Part shown: positions 56,302 to 64,000 of the stretch, in pieces
Layout of the letters: every line of letters begins with the position of its first letter
Position numbering within the stretch: position 1 is the stretch's first letter
Source: Kistimonas asteriae
Lineage (GTDB): Bacteria > Pseudomonadota > Gammaproteobacteria > Pseudomonadales > Endozoicomonadaceae
Length of the DNA: 64,000 nucleotides
Direction of reading: 5' to 3'
NCBI RefSeq assembly: GCF_018263925.1
Contig: NZ_JAEVHF010000008.1
Span: forward strand, 62,001-126,000
Made by a program: the position numbers and the translations under genes
Notes under the pieces: model-generated
The model's input: only the letters and a program-made list of their open reading frames with translations
What the model was told of the DNA's origin: nothing
The model's database searches: none

Positions 56302-56616
56302 TTAGTTAGGGAACAGTTCGCTCAGCTTGGTTGCCAGCATCATGTCGCCTTCAGCGCGCAGTTTACCCATCATGAATGCCTGCATGCCGTCCACTTCACC
56401 GGTCATGATGCCGATCATGGTTTCGGTGTCCATGATCAGTGTGACGTTGGGATCGTCGTTGGCACCATCGACAATATCAAGACCACCGTCCTTGATCAGC
56501 AGGTGATAAGTGTCGCCATCTTCAATGTCAAACTGGAACACAAGATCAAGACCGGCAGCGGCATCGGAATTGAACTTGTCTTTCATCTGCTCGAATACTT
56601 CAGTGATACTCGCCAT
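56302..56616 (-). CDS. SCP2 sterol-binding-domain protein
   Basis: 104 residues, essentially a single SCP2 domain. The pattern LDLVFQFDIEDGDTYHLLIKDGGL and the C-terminal GKLRAEGDMMLATKLSELF are typical of short bacterial SCP2 proteins, which may carry lipids or acyl-CoA. The ATG at 56616 is preceded by gggacatgaca and gives MASITEVFEQM. This is the second SCP2 gene in the window (the other is at 9902-10288); they share only fold-level resemblance. Confidence 0.88.
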   Translation of the reverse strand: MASITEVFEQMKDKFNSDAAAGLDLVFQFDIEDGDTYHLLIKDGGLDIVDGANDDPNVTLIMDTETMIGIMTGEVDGMQAFMMGKLRAEGDMMLATKLSELFPN

Positions 56617-56879
56617 TGTCATGTCCCTTATTGCTTTCTGCTGTGGTGCGTAAAAAAGTGAGTAACCCAACATAATAGGCTGCGCTGAGATTATTGGTAT
56701 TCACCGGGGGTGTCAATAAAAAATCATACACTTGTTTGAATCTTGAATAGGTGAATAACGCAACAGCTTGGTGGTGTTTGCAGTATGGCATGCTAAAAGC
56801 ATTTCGGTAGCGCAGAGCTATGGTTTATCCTATTGGCAATTTGTAGGTGTGATCTCATTATTGACTCAGGAGAGATGCA

Positions 56880-57914
56880 TTGGAGTTTCTTGCAGAACTT
56901 GGATTGTTTCTGGCCAAGGCGGTCATTCTGGTAGGTAGTATTCTGTTGATCATCAGTGCGGTTGCGTCACTGGGCCAGAAAGGTCGCAAAGAGGGAAAAG
57001 GGCATCTTGATATCCGCCATCTCAATGATGACATCAAGGATATGAAAACGGCGCTGGAAGAAGCGGTTCTTGACAAGCAGGTGTTAAAACAGCAACACAA
57101 GGCCCTGAAAAAAGAGGAAAAAGCGCGTAAAAAACAGGGGGCTGAATCCCCGGAAAAGCGGCTGTATGTACTGGATTTTCATGGTGATATCCGGGCCTCT
57201 GCCGTAGCGCACTTTCGTCAGGAAATTACCGCGGTGTTGAGCCTTGCCCGCCAGGAGGATGAAGTGCTGGTGAAGCTGGAAAGCACCGGCGGCATGGTGC
57301 ATGCCTATGGGCTGGCGTCGTCCCAGTTGGAGCGTATCAAGCAGCGGGGCATTCCACTAACGATAGCGGTCGACAAGGTCGCTGCCAGCGGTGGCTATAT
57401 GATGGCCTGCCTGGCGGATCGAATACTGGCTGCGCCGTTTGCGGTGTTGGGCTCCATTGGTGTGATGGCACAGTTGCCCAATATTCATCGGCTACTGAAA
57501 AAACACAATGTGGATGTTGAACTGCACACGGCCGGTGAATTCAAACGTACCCTCACAGTGATGGGTGAAAATACTGACAAGGGGCGTGAAAAGTTTATCC
57601 AGGATCTGGAAGATACCCATGTGCTGTTCAAAGAGTATGTGGTTGAACAGCGTCCTGTGGTGAATATTGAGGAAGCCGCAACCGGTGAGATCTGGTACGG
57701 CAAACGGGCGCTGGATCGACAACTGGTCGACGAACTGAAGACCAGTGATGAATATATCTGTGATGCGGTTAACGCGGGCAGCCAGGTGTACCAGGTGACC
57801 TGGAGCCAGAAAAAATCCTTGCCGGAAAAATTCGGTTTCAGTGCGCAGAAGGCGTTGGAGCAAACCGTGCTTTCCTGGTGGGATCGCTTGACCGCCAGCC
57901 GTTTTTTTTCATAG
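56880..57914 (+). CDS. sohB: SohB-type inner-membrane serine protease
   Basis: 344 residues of the S49 signal-peptide-peptidase group. Two hydrophobic segments at the start (about 1-32), then a lysine- and glutamate-rich stretch likely to be coiled coil (about 48-90), and the S49 core. Ser in DKVAASGGYMMAC and Lys in HTAGEFKRTL are the predicted dyad. The start is TTG at 56880: AGGAGA lies six bases upstream, and a nearby ATG at 56875 is in the wrong frame. E. coli SohB has the same plan. Confidence 0.9.
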   Translation: MEFLAELGLFLAKAVILVGSILLIISAVASLGQKGRKEGKGHLDIRHLNDDIKDMKTALEEAVLDKQVLKQQHKALKKEEKARKKQGAESPEKRLYVLDFHGDIRASAVAHFRQEITAVLSLARQEDEVLVKLESTGGMVHAYGLASSQLERIKQRGIPLTIAVDKVAASGGYMMACLADRILAAPFAVLGSIGVMAQLPNIHRLLKKHNVDVELHTAGEFKRTLTVMGENTDKGREKFIQDLEDTHVLFKEYVVEQRPVVNIEEAATGEIWYGKRALDRQLVDELKTSDEYICDAVNAGSQVYQVTWSQKKSLPEKFGFSAQKALEQTVLSWWDRLTASRFFS

Positions 57915-57941
57915 CGCCGCATTTGTGTAGGTGAATGTGTA

Positions 57942-58943
57942 ATGACAACGTTCAAGGCCCTGTGGGTCGACAAGAAAGCGAATGAAAGCGTCTATTCCCT
58001 GTCGTTGATCGATCGTGAGGTTGATGCCTTGCCTGCAGGGGATGTGCTGGTTCAGGTGCAGTATTCTTCCCTGAATTTCAAGGATGCCCTGTCAGCGAAA
58101 GGGAACAAAGCGGTCACCCGTCAATACCCTCACACACCGGGTATTGATGCGGCAGGTATTGTCGAGCAGTCCAGTGACGGCCGTTTCCAGCCCGGTGATC
58201 GGGTGATTGTTACGGGATATGACCTGGGCATGAATACGCCAGGTGGCTTTGGTGGTTATATTCGGGTGCCGGGTGACTGGGTGATTCCCTGTCCGGAGCC
58301 CTTGTCACTGCGTGACAGTATGGTCTTTGGTACGGCGGGTCTCACGGCAGCGCTCTGTGTTGAAAAGCTTCTGCAGATGGGGTTGGCGCCTGATCAGGGC
58401 GATGTCTTTGTCAGTGGCGCAACCGGTGGCGTTGGCAGCCTGAGTGTGGCGATTCTGGCAAGGTTGGGTTTCTCGGTGGCGGCCAGCACCGGTAAATTGG
58501 AACGGGCCGATTATCTGACTGAACTTGGTGCAAGTAAGGTCATTGACCGTGAAACCATCGCTGATGGATCGGAGCGTCCCTTGTTGCCGGAATCATGGGC
58601 GGGCGCTGTCGATACAGTAGGCGGCGATATTTTGTTCAATATCATCAAGTCGCTGAAATACGGTGGCAGTGTTGCCTGTTGTGGTCTGGTCTCATCTCCC
58701 AGTTTTCAGGCAACGGTGTTTCCCTTTATCCTCCGTGGGGTCAATCTTCTGGGCGTGGATTCTGTTGAGCTGCCACGGGAGAAAAAAGAGGCGATTTGGC
58801 AGTTGTTAGCGGGTCAGTGGCAGCCGGATGGGCTGGAAAAAATGACCACTGAAGTGTGTCTGGCAGAGCTGCCGGAATACATTGAAAGTATTTTCAAAGG
58901 AAAACAGGTGGGTCGTGTCTTGGTCAATTTGCAGGAAATCTAG
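57942..58943 (+). CDS. acuI: AcuI/YhdH-type acrylyl-CoA reductase
   Basis: 333 residues, zinc-free medium-chain dehydrogenase. Marks are a GroES-like N-terminal part (LNFKDALSAKGNKAVTR, PHTPGIDAAGIVE) and Rossmann segment VSGATGGVGSLSVAILARLGF (about 153-173). Known relatives reduce acrylyl-CoA with NADPH. No zinc cysteine set is visible. It lies 27 bases after sohB, likely co-transcribed, with a terminator at 59007-59036. Naming as acuI is by family similarity. Confidence 0.88.
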   Translation: MTTFKALWVDKKANESVYSLSLIDREVDALPAGDVLVQVQYSSLNFKDALSAKGNKAVTRQYPHTPGIDAAGIVEQSSDGRFQPGDRVIVTGYDLGMNTPGGFGGYIRVPGDWVIPCPEPLSLRDSMVFGTAGLTAALCVEKLLQMGLAPDQGDVFVSGATGGVGSLSVAILARLGFSVAASTGKLERADYLTELGASKVIDRETIADGSERPLLPESWAGAVDTVGGDILFNIIKSLKYGGSVACCGLVSSPSFQATVFPFILRGVNLLGVDSVELPREKKEAIWQLLAGQWQPDGLEKMTTEVCLAELPEYIESIFKGKQVGRVLVNLQEI

Positions 58944-59006
58944 TGATTGATTGCCGTCCATTTAAGTATATCTGCCCCAAACGGTGTGGAAGGTAGGCTA
59001 GCATGG

Positions 59007-59036
59007 CCGTCAGGATAAGGGTCCTGACGGTTTTTT
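59007..59036 (+). terminator. Terminator after the AcuI-type gene
   Basis: CCGTCAGGA (59007-59015) pairs with TCCTGACGG (59022-59030) around a 6-base loop, with a T-run of six following. It starts 64 bases after the stop. Confidence 0.93.
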
Positions 59037-59368
59037 CCCACCATGATCCAAAAATGTCCTTATCTTCAGGTTCTATTTGACTCACTTCAAAAATCATCCG
59101 CTCTTCTTGCAAGCCTTTTCGAGGCGTTATGCGCCTAAACTGACTGATTCTGCCAAAGAGTAGAGTAGAGTTATTAACTCTATTGTTTCATGCAAAGTCA
59201 ATCAGCGACCCGGATATATTGCAGAATATTGGCAGCTCTGAGTACGCTCAGATAAACACTATACTGTCTGATCTTCAAGGTGGAGTGTTTCATTAACGGC
59301 TGGCTGGCGTAATCAAAGATATCCCCTAATACTAGTATAAAAGCTGAACTGCAAGTTTCGGGGGGGGT
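59037..59368. other. Gap before the FkbM gene, with a palindrome
   Basis: Contains the 17-base palindrome TAGAGTTATTAACTCTA (59166-59182). TATAAA at 59336-59341 lies just upstream of the FkbM gene as a possible -10. A short open frame of 31 codons at 59042 has no supporting ribosome site. No gene is called. Confidence 0.45.
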
Positions 59369-60268
59369 ATGAAAAGACAAGAAGACATACAGTCTACGAA
59401 AAGAAACAGGTTTATTCGTCAATTTGTGTACTATTTTTTAAGGTATTTGTCAGAGAAGAATAGTGTTCACCATCCTACGATGGTTGGGTTTTCCTACGAT
59501 GCAATATTGCACAAAATAAATGTTGATGGTTTATATGAAGTAGATGAGCTTGAGGCGCTGTCAAAAGTATTGGGTTTGAGTGCAAAGCGTAACTCTACAG
59601 CTCTGGACATTGGTGCAAATATTGGTAATCATTCAATTTATTTTTCAAAGTTCTTTTCGAAAGTGATTGCTTTTGAGCCGAATCCGAAAACATATAGACT
59701 GTTGGGTATTAATACTGAAGATATATCTAATATTGAGGCGAAAAAAGTTGGCCTTAGTGATAAAAAAGATATCTTGAATTTCAAGATAGATAAAACAAAC
59801 TGGGGAGCTTCAAGGATTACTGGAGAAGATTTAAATTATGATGCCTCTTCCTTTATTAATGTTCATGTTGAATCCTTGGATGATGTTTTAAGTGATCAAA
59901 CCTCTCGAATAGAGCTTATTAAGATAGACGTAGAGGGTCACGAGTTAAGGGTGTTACAGGGAGCAAAAAACACGATTGAACAACATAAACCCATTATCTT
60001 GTTTGAAGAGGCTTGTATTCGTGAAGGTAGCAGCGAAGTCATTGATCTACTTCGTACTTATGAGTACCGATTTTTTGTTTTTGAAGAGAATTTTTTCTTT
60101 GGTGAAAGTAAGGTTGCTATATTTCTGAAGCTGCTTCTGCAAGACATCTTTAGAAAGCGTATTTATGTAAAGCAGCGAGAAGTTTTTGATGATAGGTTTT
60201 ATCATTTTATTATTGCAATTCCAAATTCTAAGCATTGTCTCTTGAATAATGTGTCTTTAGTTGGTTAA
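59369..60268 (+). CDS. FkbM-family methyltransferase, AT-rich accessory gene
   Basis: 299 residues. The SAM-binding motif ALDIGANIGNHS is at about 78-89, with VIAFEPNP at 99-106 and the FkbM signature IELIKIDVEGHELRVLQGA further on. FkbM proteins O-methylate sugars or other hydroxyls, often on surface polysaccharides or secondary metabolites. Its composition is much lower in GC than its neighbours (about one third GC in the 60-base block at 59641, against about 60% in the sohB block at 57301), which suggests transfer. The ATG follows gggggggt. No mobility gene or repeat is seen beside it. Substrate unknown. Confidence 0.88.
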   Translation: MKRQEDIQSTKRNRFIRQFVYYFLRYLSEKNSVHHPTMVGFSYDAILHKINVDGLYEVDELEALSKVLGLSAKRNSTALDIGANIGNHSIYFSKFFSKVIAFEPNPKTYRLLGINTEDISNIEAKKVGLSDKKDILNFKIDKTNWGASRITGEDLNYDASSFINVHVESLDDVLSDQTSRIELIKIDVEGHELRVLQGAKNTIEQHKPIILFEEACIREGSSEVIDLLRTYEYRFFVFEENFFFGESKVAIFLKLLLQDIFRKRIYVKQREVFDDRFYHFIIAIPNSKHCLLNNVSLVG

Positions 60269-60617
60269 TAAGGTATGCTGAGCTGCCTCGAATAGGTTTG
60301 ATCATGGTAATGACAGAAAGTCTTTAGTTTTCGATTTAAGGGGTCAGGGGTGTATGCAAGAGTGGTTGACGATTTTTGAGTGGTTTATGTTGTAATTTTG
60401 GTTGCTTGTATTCAGTCTCGGGAAATTCAACAGGGTATTAAAAATGTAGAAGTGAAGGCCCGTTACCGTTACTTGATCCTAAACAGAGAATAGCTTTCAA
60501 TTGTAGTCCCGCTACCAGGGTTGCTAGCGGGATACTCATGACTATATCGCTTCCATAAGATGAGTGGTTTCAGTGTCAGGGATCTTGGTCATATTGTCAG
60601 CGTCCGATTTATAATGG
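60269..60617. other. AT-rich gap after the FkbM gene
   Basis: 349 bases without a supportable gene. An 8-bp stem TCCCGCTA (60507-60514) with TAGCGGGA (60525-60532) is present; no T-run follows. The composition stays AT-rich up to about 60480, so the acquired segment may extend past the methyltransferase gene. Confidence 0.45.
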
Positions 60618-61793
60618 CTAGTCTCGTCGCAATTTATCCGAAATGGCAATCGGAGATTCGTAAGTAAAGACAACGATATAGGATGAGATCAGCAGTGTCA
60701 GGATGGCTGTTGCCTGGATAGTGTGTGAGGCAATGCTGTCAATAATGGCATGGCTGGATGCGACGCTGGCGATCAGGATGGAAAATTCACTGTTCTGACC
60801 CAATCGGGCACCCACTTCCCAGCCGGTGCTACGCTTTTCGCTCACCTTGCGCAGGAAGTAGCGAAATACGGGCGGCTTAAGCAGAAGGCAGATCGCCGAG
60901 AGCGTCAGCATCGGCATGAATACGTCATCAAGCAACGAAAGATCAAAGCTGGCGCCGGTTGAGAAGAAAAATAGAATCAGGAAAAAGTCTCGCAGGGGCT
61001 TCAGGTTAATAGCGATATATTGGGAAATCGGACTGGTAGCCATACTGATGCCGGCAATGAAGGCGCCTATTTCTGCCGATAAACCAATGGCCTGAGCCAG
61101 TTCTGCCATGCCCAGGCACCAGCCAATGGTCAGTAGAAACAGGTATTCATGGTACCGGTCAAACCTCGCCATTAACGGCAGGATAATGAACTTGACACTA
61201 AGGAACCCGCCAATTACCAGCAACGGCAAAATACCCAAAGGGATCAATAAGGTAGAGTAGCCATCGCTGATATTGTCGCCATTCTGGAGTAGCAGTAGCA
61301 GCAGTATGGCCAGTAAATCCTGTAACAGGAGCAGGCTGATCAACAATTCACCTGTGTGTTTATGGTGAAGCACGGTTGTGGGAAGCAGCTTGATCCCGAT
61401 AATGGTGCTTGAGAACGTCATGCTGGCGCCGATGATCAGGCTCTCCAACTGGGAAAAGCCAAACGCCAGGGCGCAGATATAGCCTGCTGAAGCAAATACC
61501 AGTGAGCTCATTACACCGACAATGGCGGTTTTTCGCAGCATGTGAATCAGGTGTGCAGGCTGCATATCAAGCCCGAGCAGGAAGAGCAGGAAAATAATAC
61601 CGGCATGAGAAATGTCGTTGAGCAGCTTGGTATCGGACACCATCTCCATACCGTAAGGGCCAAGGATGGCGCCCAGAACAATGTAGCCGACAATCAGGGG
61701 TTGGCGGGTATACAGGATCAGCGTGGACACTACGGCCGCACCTGTAAAGATGAGGAAGAAAGAGAAGACCAGAGAACCCGAATCCATGTCCAT
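60618..61793 (-). CDS. Cation:proton antiporter, CPA2 family
   Basis: 391 residues with about 11-12 hydrophobic segments, a Na+/H+ exchanger-type transporter domain. The motif MTFSSTIIGIKLL and LSAEIGAFIAGISMATSP match the CPA2 core (KefB/NapA type). It lacks a C-terminal TrkA-N (nucleotide-gating) domain, so it is shorter than KefB or KefC. Ion specificity is unknown. The start MDMDSGSLVFSFFL is used; an ATG two codons later is equally possible. No partner gating subunit is adjacent. Confidence 0.87.
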   Translation of the reverse strand: MDMDSGSLVFSFFLIFTGAAVVSTLILYTRQPLIVGYIVLGAILGPYGMEMVSDTKLLNDISHAGIIFLLFLLGLDMQPAHLIHMLRKTAIVGVMSSLVFASAGYICALAFGFSQLESLIIGASMTFSSTIIGIKLLPTTVLHHKHTGELLISLLLLQDLLAILLLLLLQNGDNISDGYSTLLIPLGILPLLVIGGFLSVKFIILPLMARFDRYHEYLFLLTIGWCLGMAELAQAIGLSAEIGAFIAGISMATSPISQYIAINLKPLRDFFLILFFFSTGASFDLSLLDDVFMPMLTLSAICLLLKPPVFRYFLRKVSEKRSTGWEVGARLGQNSEFSILIASVASSHAIIDSIASHTIQATAILTLLISSYIVVFTYESPIAISDKLRRD

Positions 61794-61995
61794 GTATATG
61801 TTCTGTTTTTCGAGAGTATAAACGCTCGATGCCTGTCCGGTATAGCCTACAACCGGGCGCCGAGGTCAGCTCCATAGGTCCTGTATAGTTATGTAATCGG
61901 TGTTTTGCCCCAGATGTGAAGTATTAACGCGAAAAAAAGCCGTTTTTTCATAGAGATACCCGGATTCCCATGAGAATGGGCATCCGGGACTGGTT

Positions 61996-62484
61996 TCAGC
62001 GGATGACAGGCGTAGAAGAGTCCCCCGCATGCTGATAGGCCACGCTGAAATCTTCCAGGCTTTCAATGGCAGATTCAGATTGTGCGGGATCAGCCAGGGC
62101 AAAACTGTCAAACCCGCAGCGAGAGAGGTAGTAAAGCTGATCACGGTGAATGTCACCAATCGCCCGCAGTTCACCGGTGAAACGGTATTGCTGACGCAGC
62201 AAGCGGGCAAGGGAGTAGCCACGGCCATCGGTAAAAGCCGGAAAATTGATGGCAATAATCAGCGCCTGGTTTGGGTTACCAGAGATTTCTTCCGGGGCTT
62301 CGTGGCTATCCAGCCATAACCCTGCGGGAAGGGATTCGCGTTGTGTGTTGTCTATCAAGGTATTCCAGATAGACAACGGAACGAGACTGTTTGCCTGCGC
62401 TGTCGAGGAGTCGAGCACTTGTGTTGTGATGATCTCAAAGCTGTCATCGATAACACGTTGATTCTTAATGATCTTTCTTGGCAT
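61996..62484 (-). CDS. DUF934 family protein, sulfite-assimilation partner
   Basis: 162 residues. The family's usual pattern is seen: PLSIWNTLID near the start, then AINFPAFTDGRGYSLARLLRQ and GDIHRDQLYYLSRCGFDSF. DUF934 proteins are encoded next to CysI-type sulfite reductases and are thought to help reductive sulfate assimilation, with an uncertain role (possible oxidoreductase helper). It overlaps the cysI stop by 20 bases and its start (ATG at 62484) is preceded by AAGGAG, so translation is coupled. Confidence 0.88.
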   Translation of the reverse strand: MPRKIIKNQRVIDDSFEIITTQVLDSSTAQANSLVPLSIWNTLIDNTQRESLPAGLWLDSHEAPEEISGNPNQALIIAINFPAFTDGRGYSLARLLRQQYRFTGELRAIGDIHRDQLYYLSRCGFDSFALADPAQSESAIESLEDFSVAYQHAGDSSTPVIR

Positions 62485-64000
62485 ATGCCCGCTCCTTGAA
62501 AGGCTCAAGACCGATACGGCGAGAGGTGGCGATGAATGTTTCACCATCAACACGCTGTTCTACATAGACGTTCAACAGGCGTTCCAGAACATCAGGGACA
62601 TCATATCGGCTGAACGACGGGCCAATGATCTTGCCGAGTGACGCATTGTTGCCAGAGGCGCCGCCAATCTGGATCTGGTAATACTCTTCGCCTTTCTTAT
62701 CAACGCCTAGAATCCCGATATTACCAATGTGGTGATGCCCACAGGCATTCATGCAGCCTGAAATATTAAGCTCCAGGTCGCCGAGGTCGTGAAGGTAATC
62801 GATATCGTCGAAGCGACGCTGGATGGCTTCCGCCACCGGTAGCGACTTGGCATTGGCCAGGGCACAGTAGTCGCCACCGGGGCAACAGATAACATCAGTG
62901 AGCAGCCCAAGGTTAGGGGTCGCAAAGCCCGCGTCACTTAATGCTTGCCAGAGGGCGTAAAGCGATGCTTTCTGCACATCCGGAAGGATCAGATTTTGCT
63001 GGTGGCTGATGCGAAGTTCGCCAAAACTGTATGCCTCTGATAGATCGGCCGCGATGCGCAGCTGCTCTGTGCTGATGTCACCGGGTGCATAGGCCGTACT
63101 TTTGAGTGAGAGGGTCACGGTGGCATAGCCGGAGCGCTTGTGACCTGAAACGTTGCGGGTGACCCAATGGTCAAACGCCTTGTTGTCTGCACGTTGTTGA
63201 TCAGCGTTGGCTGGCGAGGTTGGCAGAGACTCATAATCGGGGTCGCTAAAGTGATGACTAACCTGAGCGAGTGCCTGTTCTGTCAGTGTGCCTGGGCCAT
63301 CTTTAAGGTTTTCCCACTCGGCATTGACCCTCTGGCGAAATGCATCAATGCCCAGCGCCTTGACCAGAATTTTGATGCGCGCCTTGTACTTATTGTCCCG
63401 TCGGCCAAACCGGTTATAGGTGCGTAGAATTGCATCCAGGTACGTCAACAAGTGCTGCCAGGGAAGGAAGGGGGTAATCTCAGTGCCAAGCATAGGGGTT
63501 CTGCCCAGTCCGCCTCCCACCAGTACACGAAAGCCTATTTCGTCTTTTTCATTTCTTGCCAGTTCCAGGCCGATGTCATGGGCCTGGATGGCGGCGCGGT
63601 CTTCTCTGGCGCCATTAACTGCAATTTTGAACTTACGCGGCAGGAACGCGAATTCCGGATGAAAGGTTGACCATTGGCGAATGACTTCGCACCAGGGGCG
63701 GGGGTCTTCTATTTCATCCTCGGCCACACCGGCAAACTGGTCGGTGGTTGTGTTGCGGATGCAGTTGCCACTGGTCTGGATGGCGTGCATTTCGACACTG
63801 GCCAGCTCGGCAAGAATATCGGGCACTTGTTCCAGGGCAGGCCAGTTCAGCTGGATATTCTGGCGGGTGGTCAGATGGGCATAGCCCTTGTCGTAGGTCT
63901 CGGTGATGTCGGCAATCTTTCGCAGTTGTGTGGCGCTGATCATGCCGTAAGGTACCGCGATGCGGAGCATCGGCGCGTGGCGCTGAATATAGAGGCCATT
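62465..64000 (-). CDS. cysI: Sulfite (nitrite/sulfite) reductase hemoprotein, N terminus cut by window edge
   Basis: The frame reads in from the right edge (residues NGLYIQRHAP precede the internal Met at 63970), so the start lies outside; 511 residues are visible. It reduces sulfite to sulfide with six electrons using siroheme and a [4Fe-4S] cluster. The cluster and siroheme cysteines appear as CCPGGDYC and SGCMNACG. Early segments include NIQLNWPALEQVP and TSGNCIRN. The length and the downstream DUF934 gene favour the single-polypeptide ferredoxin/NADPH-type enzyme found in Pseudomonas. Confidence 0.94.
   Translation of the reverse strand, partial: NGLYIQRHAPMLRIAVPYGMISATQLRKIADITETYDKGYAHLTTRQNIQLNWPALEQVPDILAELASVEMHAIQTSGNCIRNTTTDQFAGVAEDEIEDPRPWCEVIRQWSTFHPEFAFLPRKFKIAVNGAREDRAAIQAHDIGLELARNEKDEIGFRVLVGGGLGRTPMLGTEITPFLPWQHLLTYLDAILRTYNRFGRRDNKYKARIKILVKALGIDAFRQRVNAEWENLKDGPGTLTEQALAQVSHHFSDPDYESLPTSPANADQQRADNKAFDHWVTRNVSGHKRSGYATVTLSLKSTAYAPGDISTEQLRIAADLSEAYSFGELRISHQQNLILPDVQKASLYALWQALSDAGFATPNLGLLTDVICCPGGDYCALANAKSLPVAEAIQRRFDDIDYLHDLGDLELNISGCMNACGHHHIGNIGILGVDKKGEEYYQIQIGGASGNNASLGKIIGPSFSRYDVPDVLERLLNVYVEQRVDGETFIATSRRIGLEPFKERAYAKKDH

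Noticed and set aside
59042-59137. 31-codon plus-strand frame before the FkbM gene
   Set aside because: No ribosome site, no recognisable feature, and it follows directly on the upstream terminator.

Overview
The window reads as a chromosomal segment of a Gammaproteobacterium, roughly 50-55% GC by eye. Its gene order is, from memory, close to the Pseudomonas aeruginosa PA1787-PA1838 stretch: acnB, uspE-like, lpxH, ppiB, glnS, cysS, folD, tRNAs, tig-clpP-clpX-lon-hupB, ppiD, fabI, yej transporter, mltD, gloB, rnhA, dnaQ, nhaB, fimL, nudC, sohB, cysI. The genus is not settled; a marine Pseudomonadales/Oceanospirillales-type organism (Marinobacter, Ketobacter or Alcanivorax relatives) would fit. 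It is mostly housekeeping DNA with a few accessory insertions. I found no CRISPR array, prophage, insertion sequence or obvious defence system.

Layout. 1-7930: tryptophan, lipid, folate, purine and methionine genes, all on the plus strand (trpB end, trpA, accD, folC, a SPOR-domain protein, cvpA, purF, metZ). 8045-12466: a MoxR / DUF58 / TgpA-type transglutaminase module, split by an antisense SCP2-domain gene. 12527-19688: a hotdog protein, acnB, a tandem universal stress protein behind a near-ideal ANR/FNR promoter, a secreted VirK-like protein, miaE, lpxH and ppiB. 20016-25729: a tiny entericidin-like lipoprotein, glnS, cysS, a Zymomonas-AdhB-type iron alcohol dehydrogenase and folD. 26024-26800: a five-gene tRNA operon (Pro, Arg, His, His, Leu) with its own promoter and terminator. 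27007-36035: the protein quality-control block tig, clpP, clpX, lon, hupB, ppiD, with sigma-32-like elements before clpX and lon. 36099-46130 (minus): fabI, then a YejABEF-type peptide importer with two tandem paralogous binding proteins directly downstream of the lytic transglycosylase mltD. 46232-54559: gloB, a methyltransferase, rnhA, dnaQ, an orphan 97-residue ORF, nhaB, a dienoyl-CoA isomerase, fimL and nudC. 54636-58943: a TSUP permease, a membrane protein of unknown function, a second SCP2 protein, sohB and an AcuI-type reductase. 59369-60268: an AT-rich FkbM methyltransferase, the clearest candidate for recent gain. 60618-64000: a CPA2 antiporter, DUF934 and the sulfite reductase hemoprotein cysI, which runs off the window.

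Functional themes. Cell-envelope upkeep recurs (accD, fabI, lpxH, mltD, TgpA, the peptide importer, ppiD), as does proteostasis (tig, ClpXP, Lon, PpiD, PpiB, SohB). The sequence shows two RNA-level patterns: ordinary intrinsic terminators with a U-tract, and a second set of long perfect intercistronic stems with no U-tract. Start-codon use is relaxed, with several GTG and TTG starts supported by Shine-Dalgarno spacing or family length.
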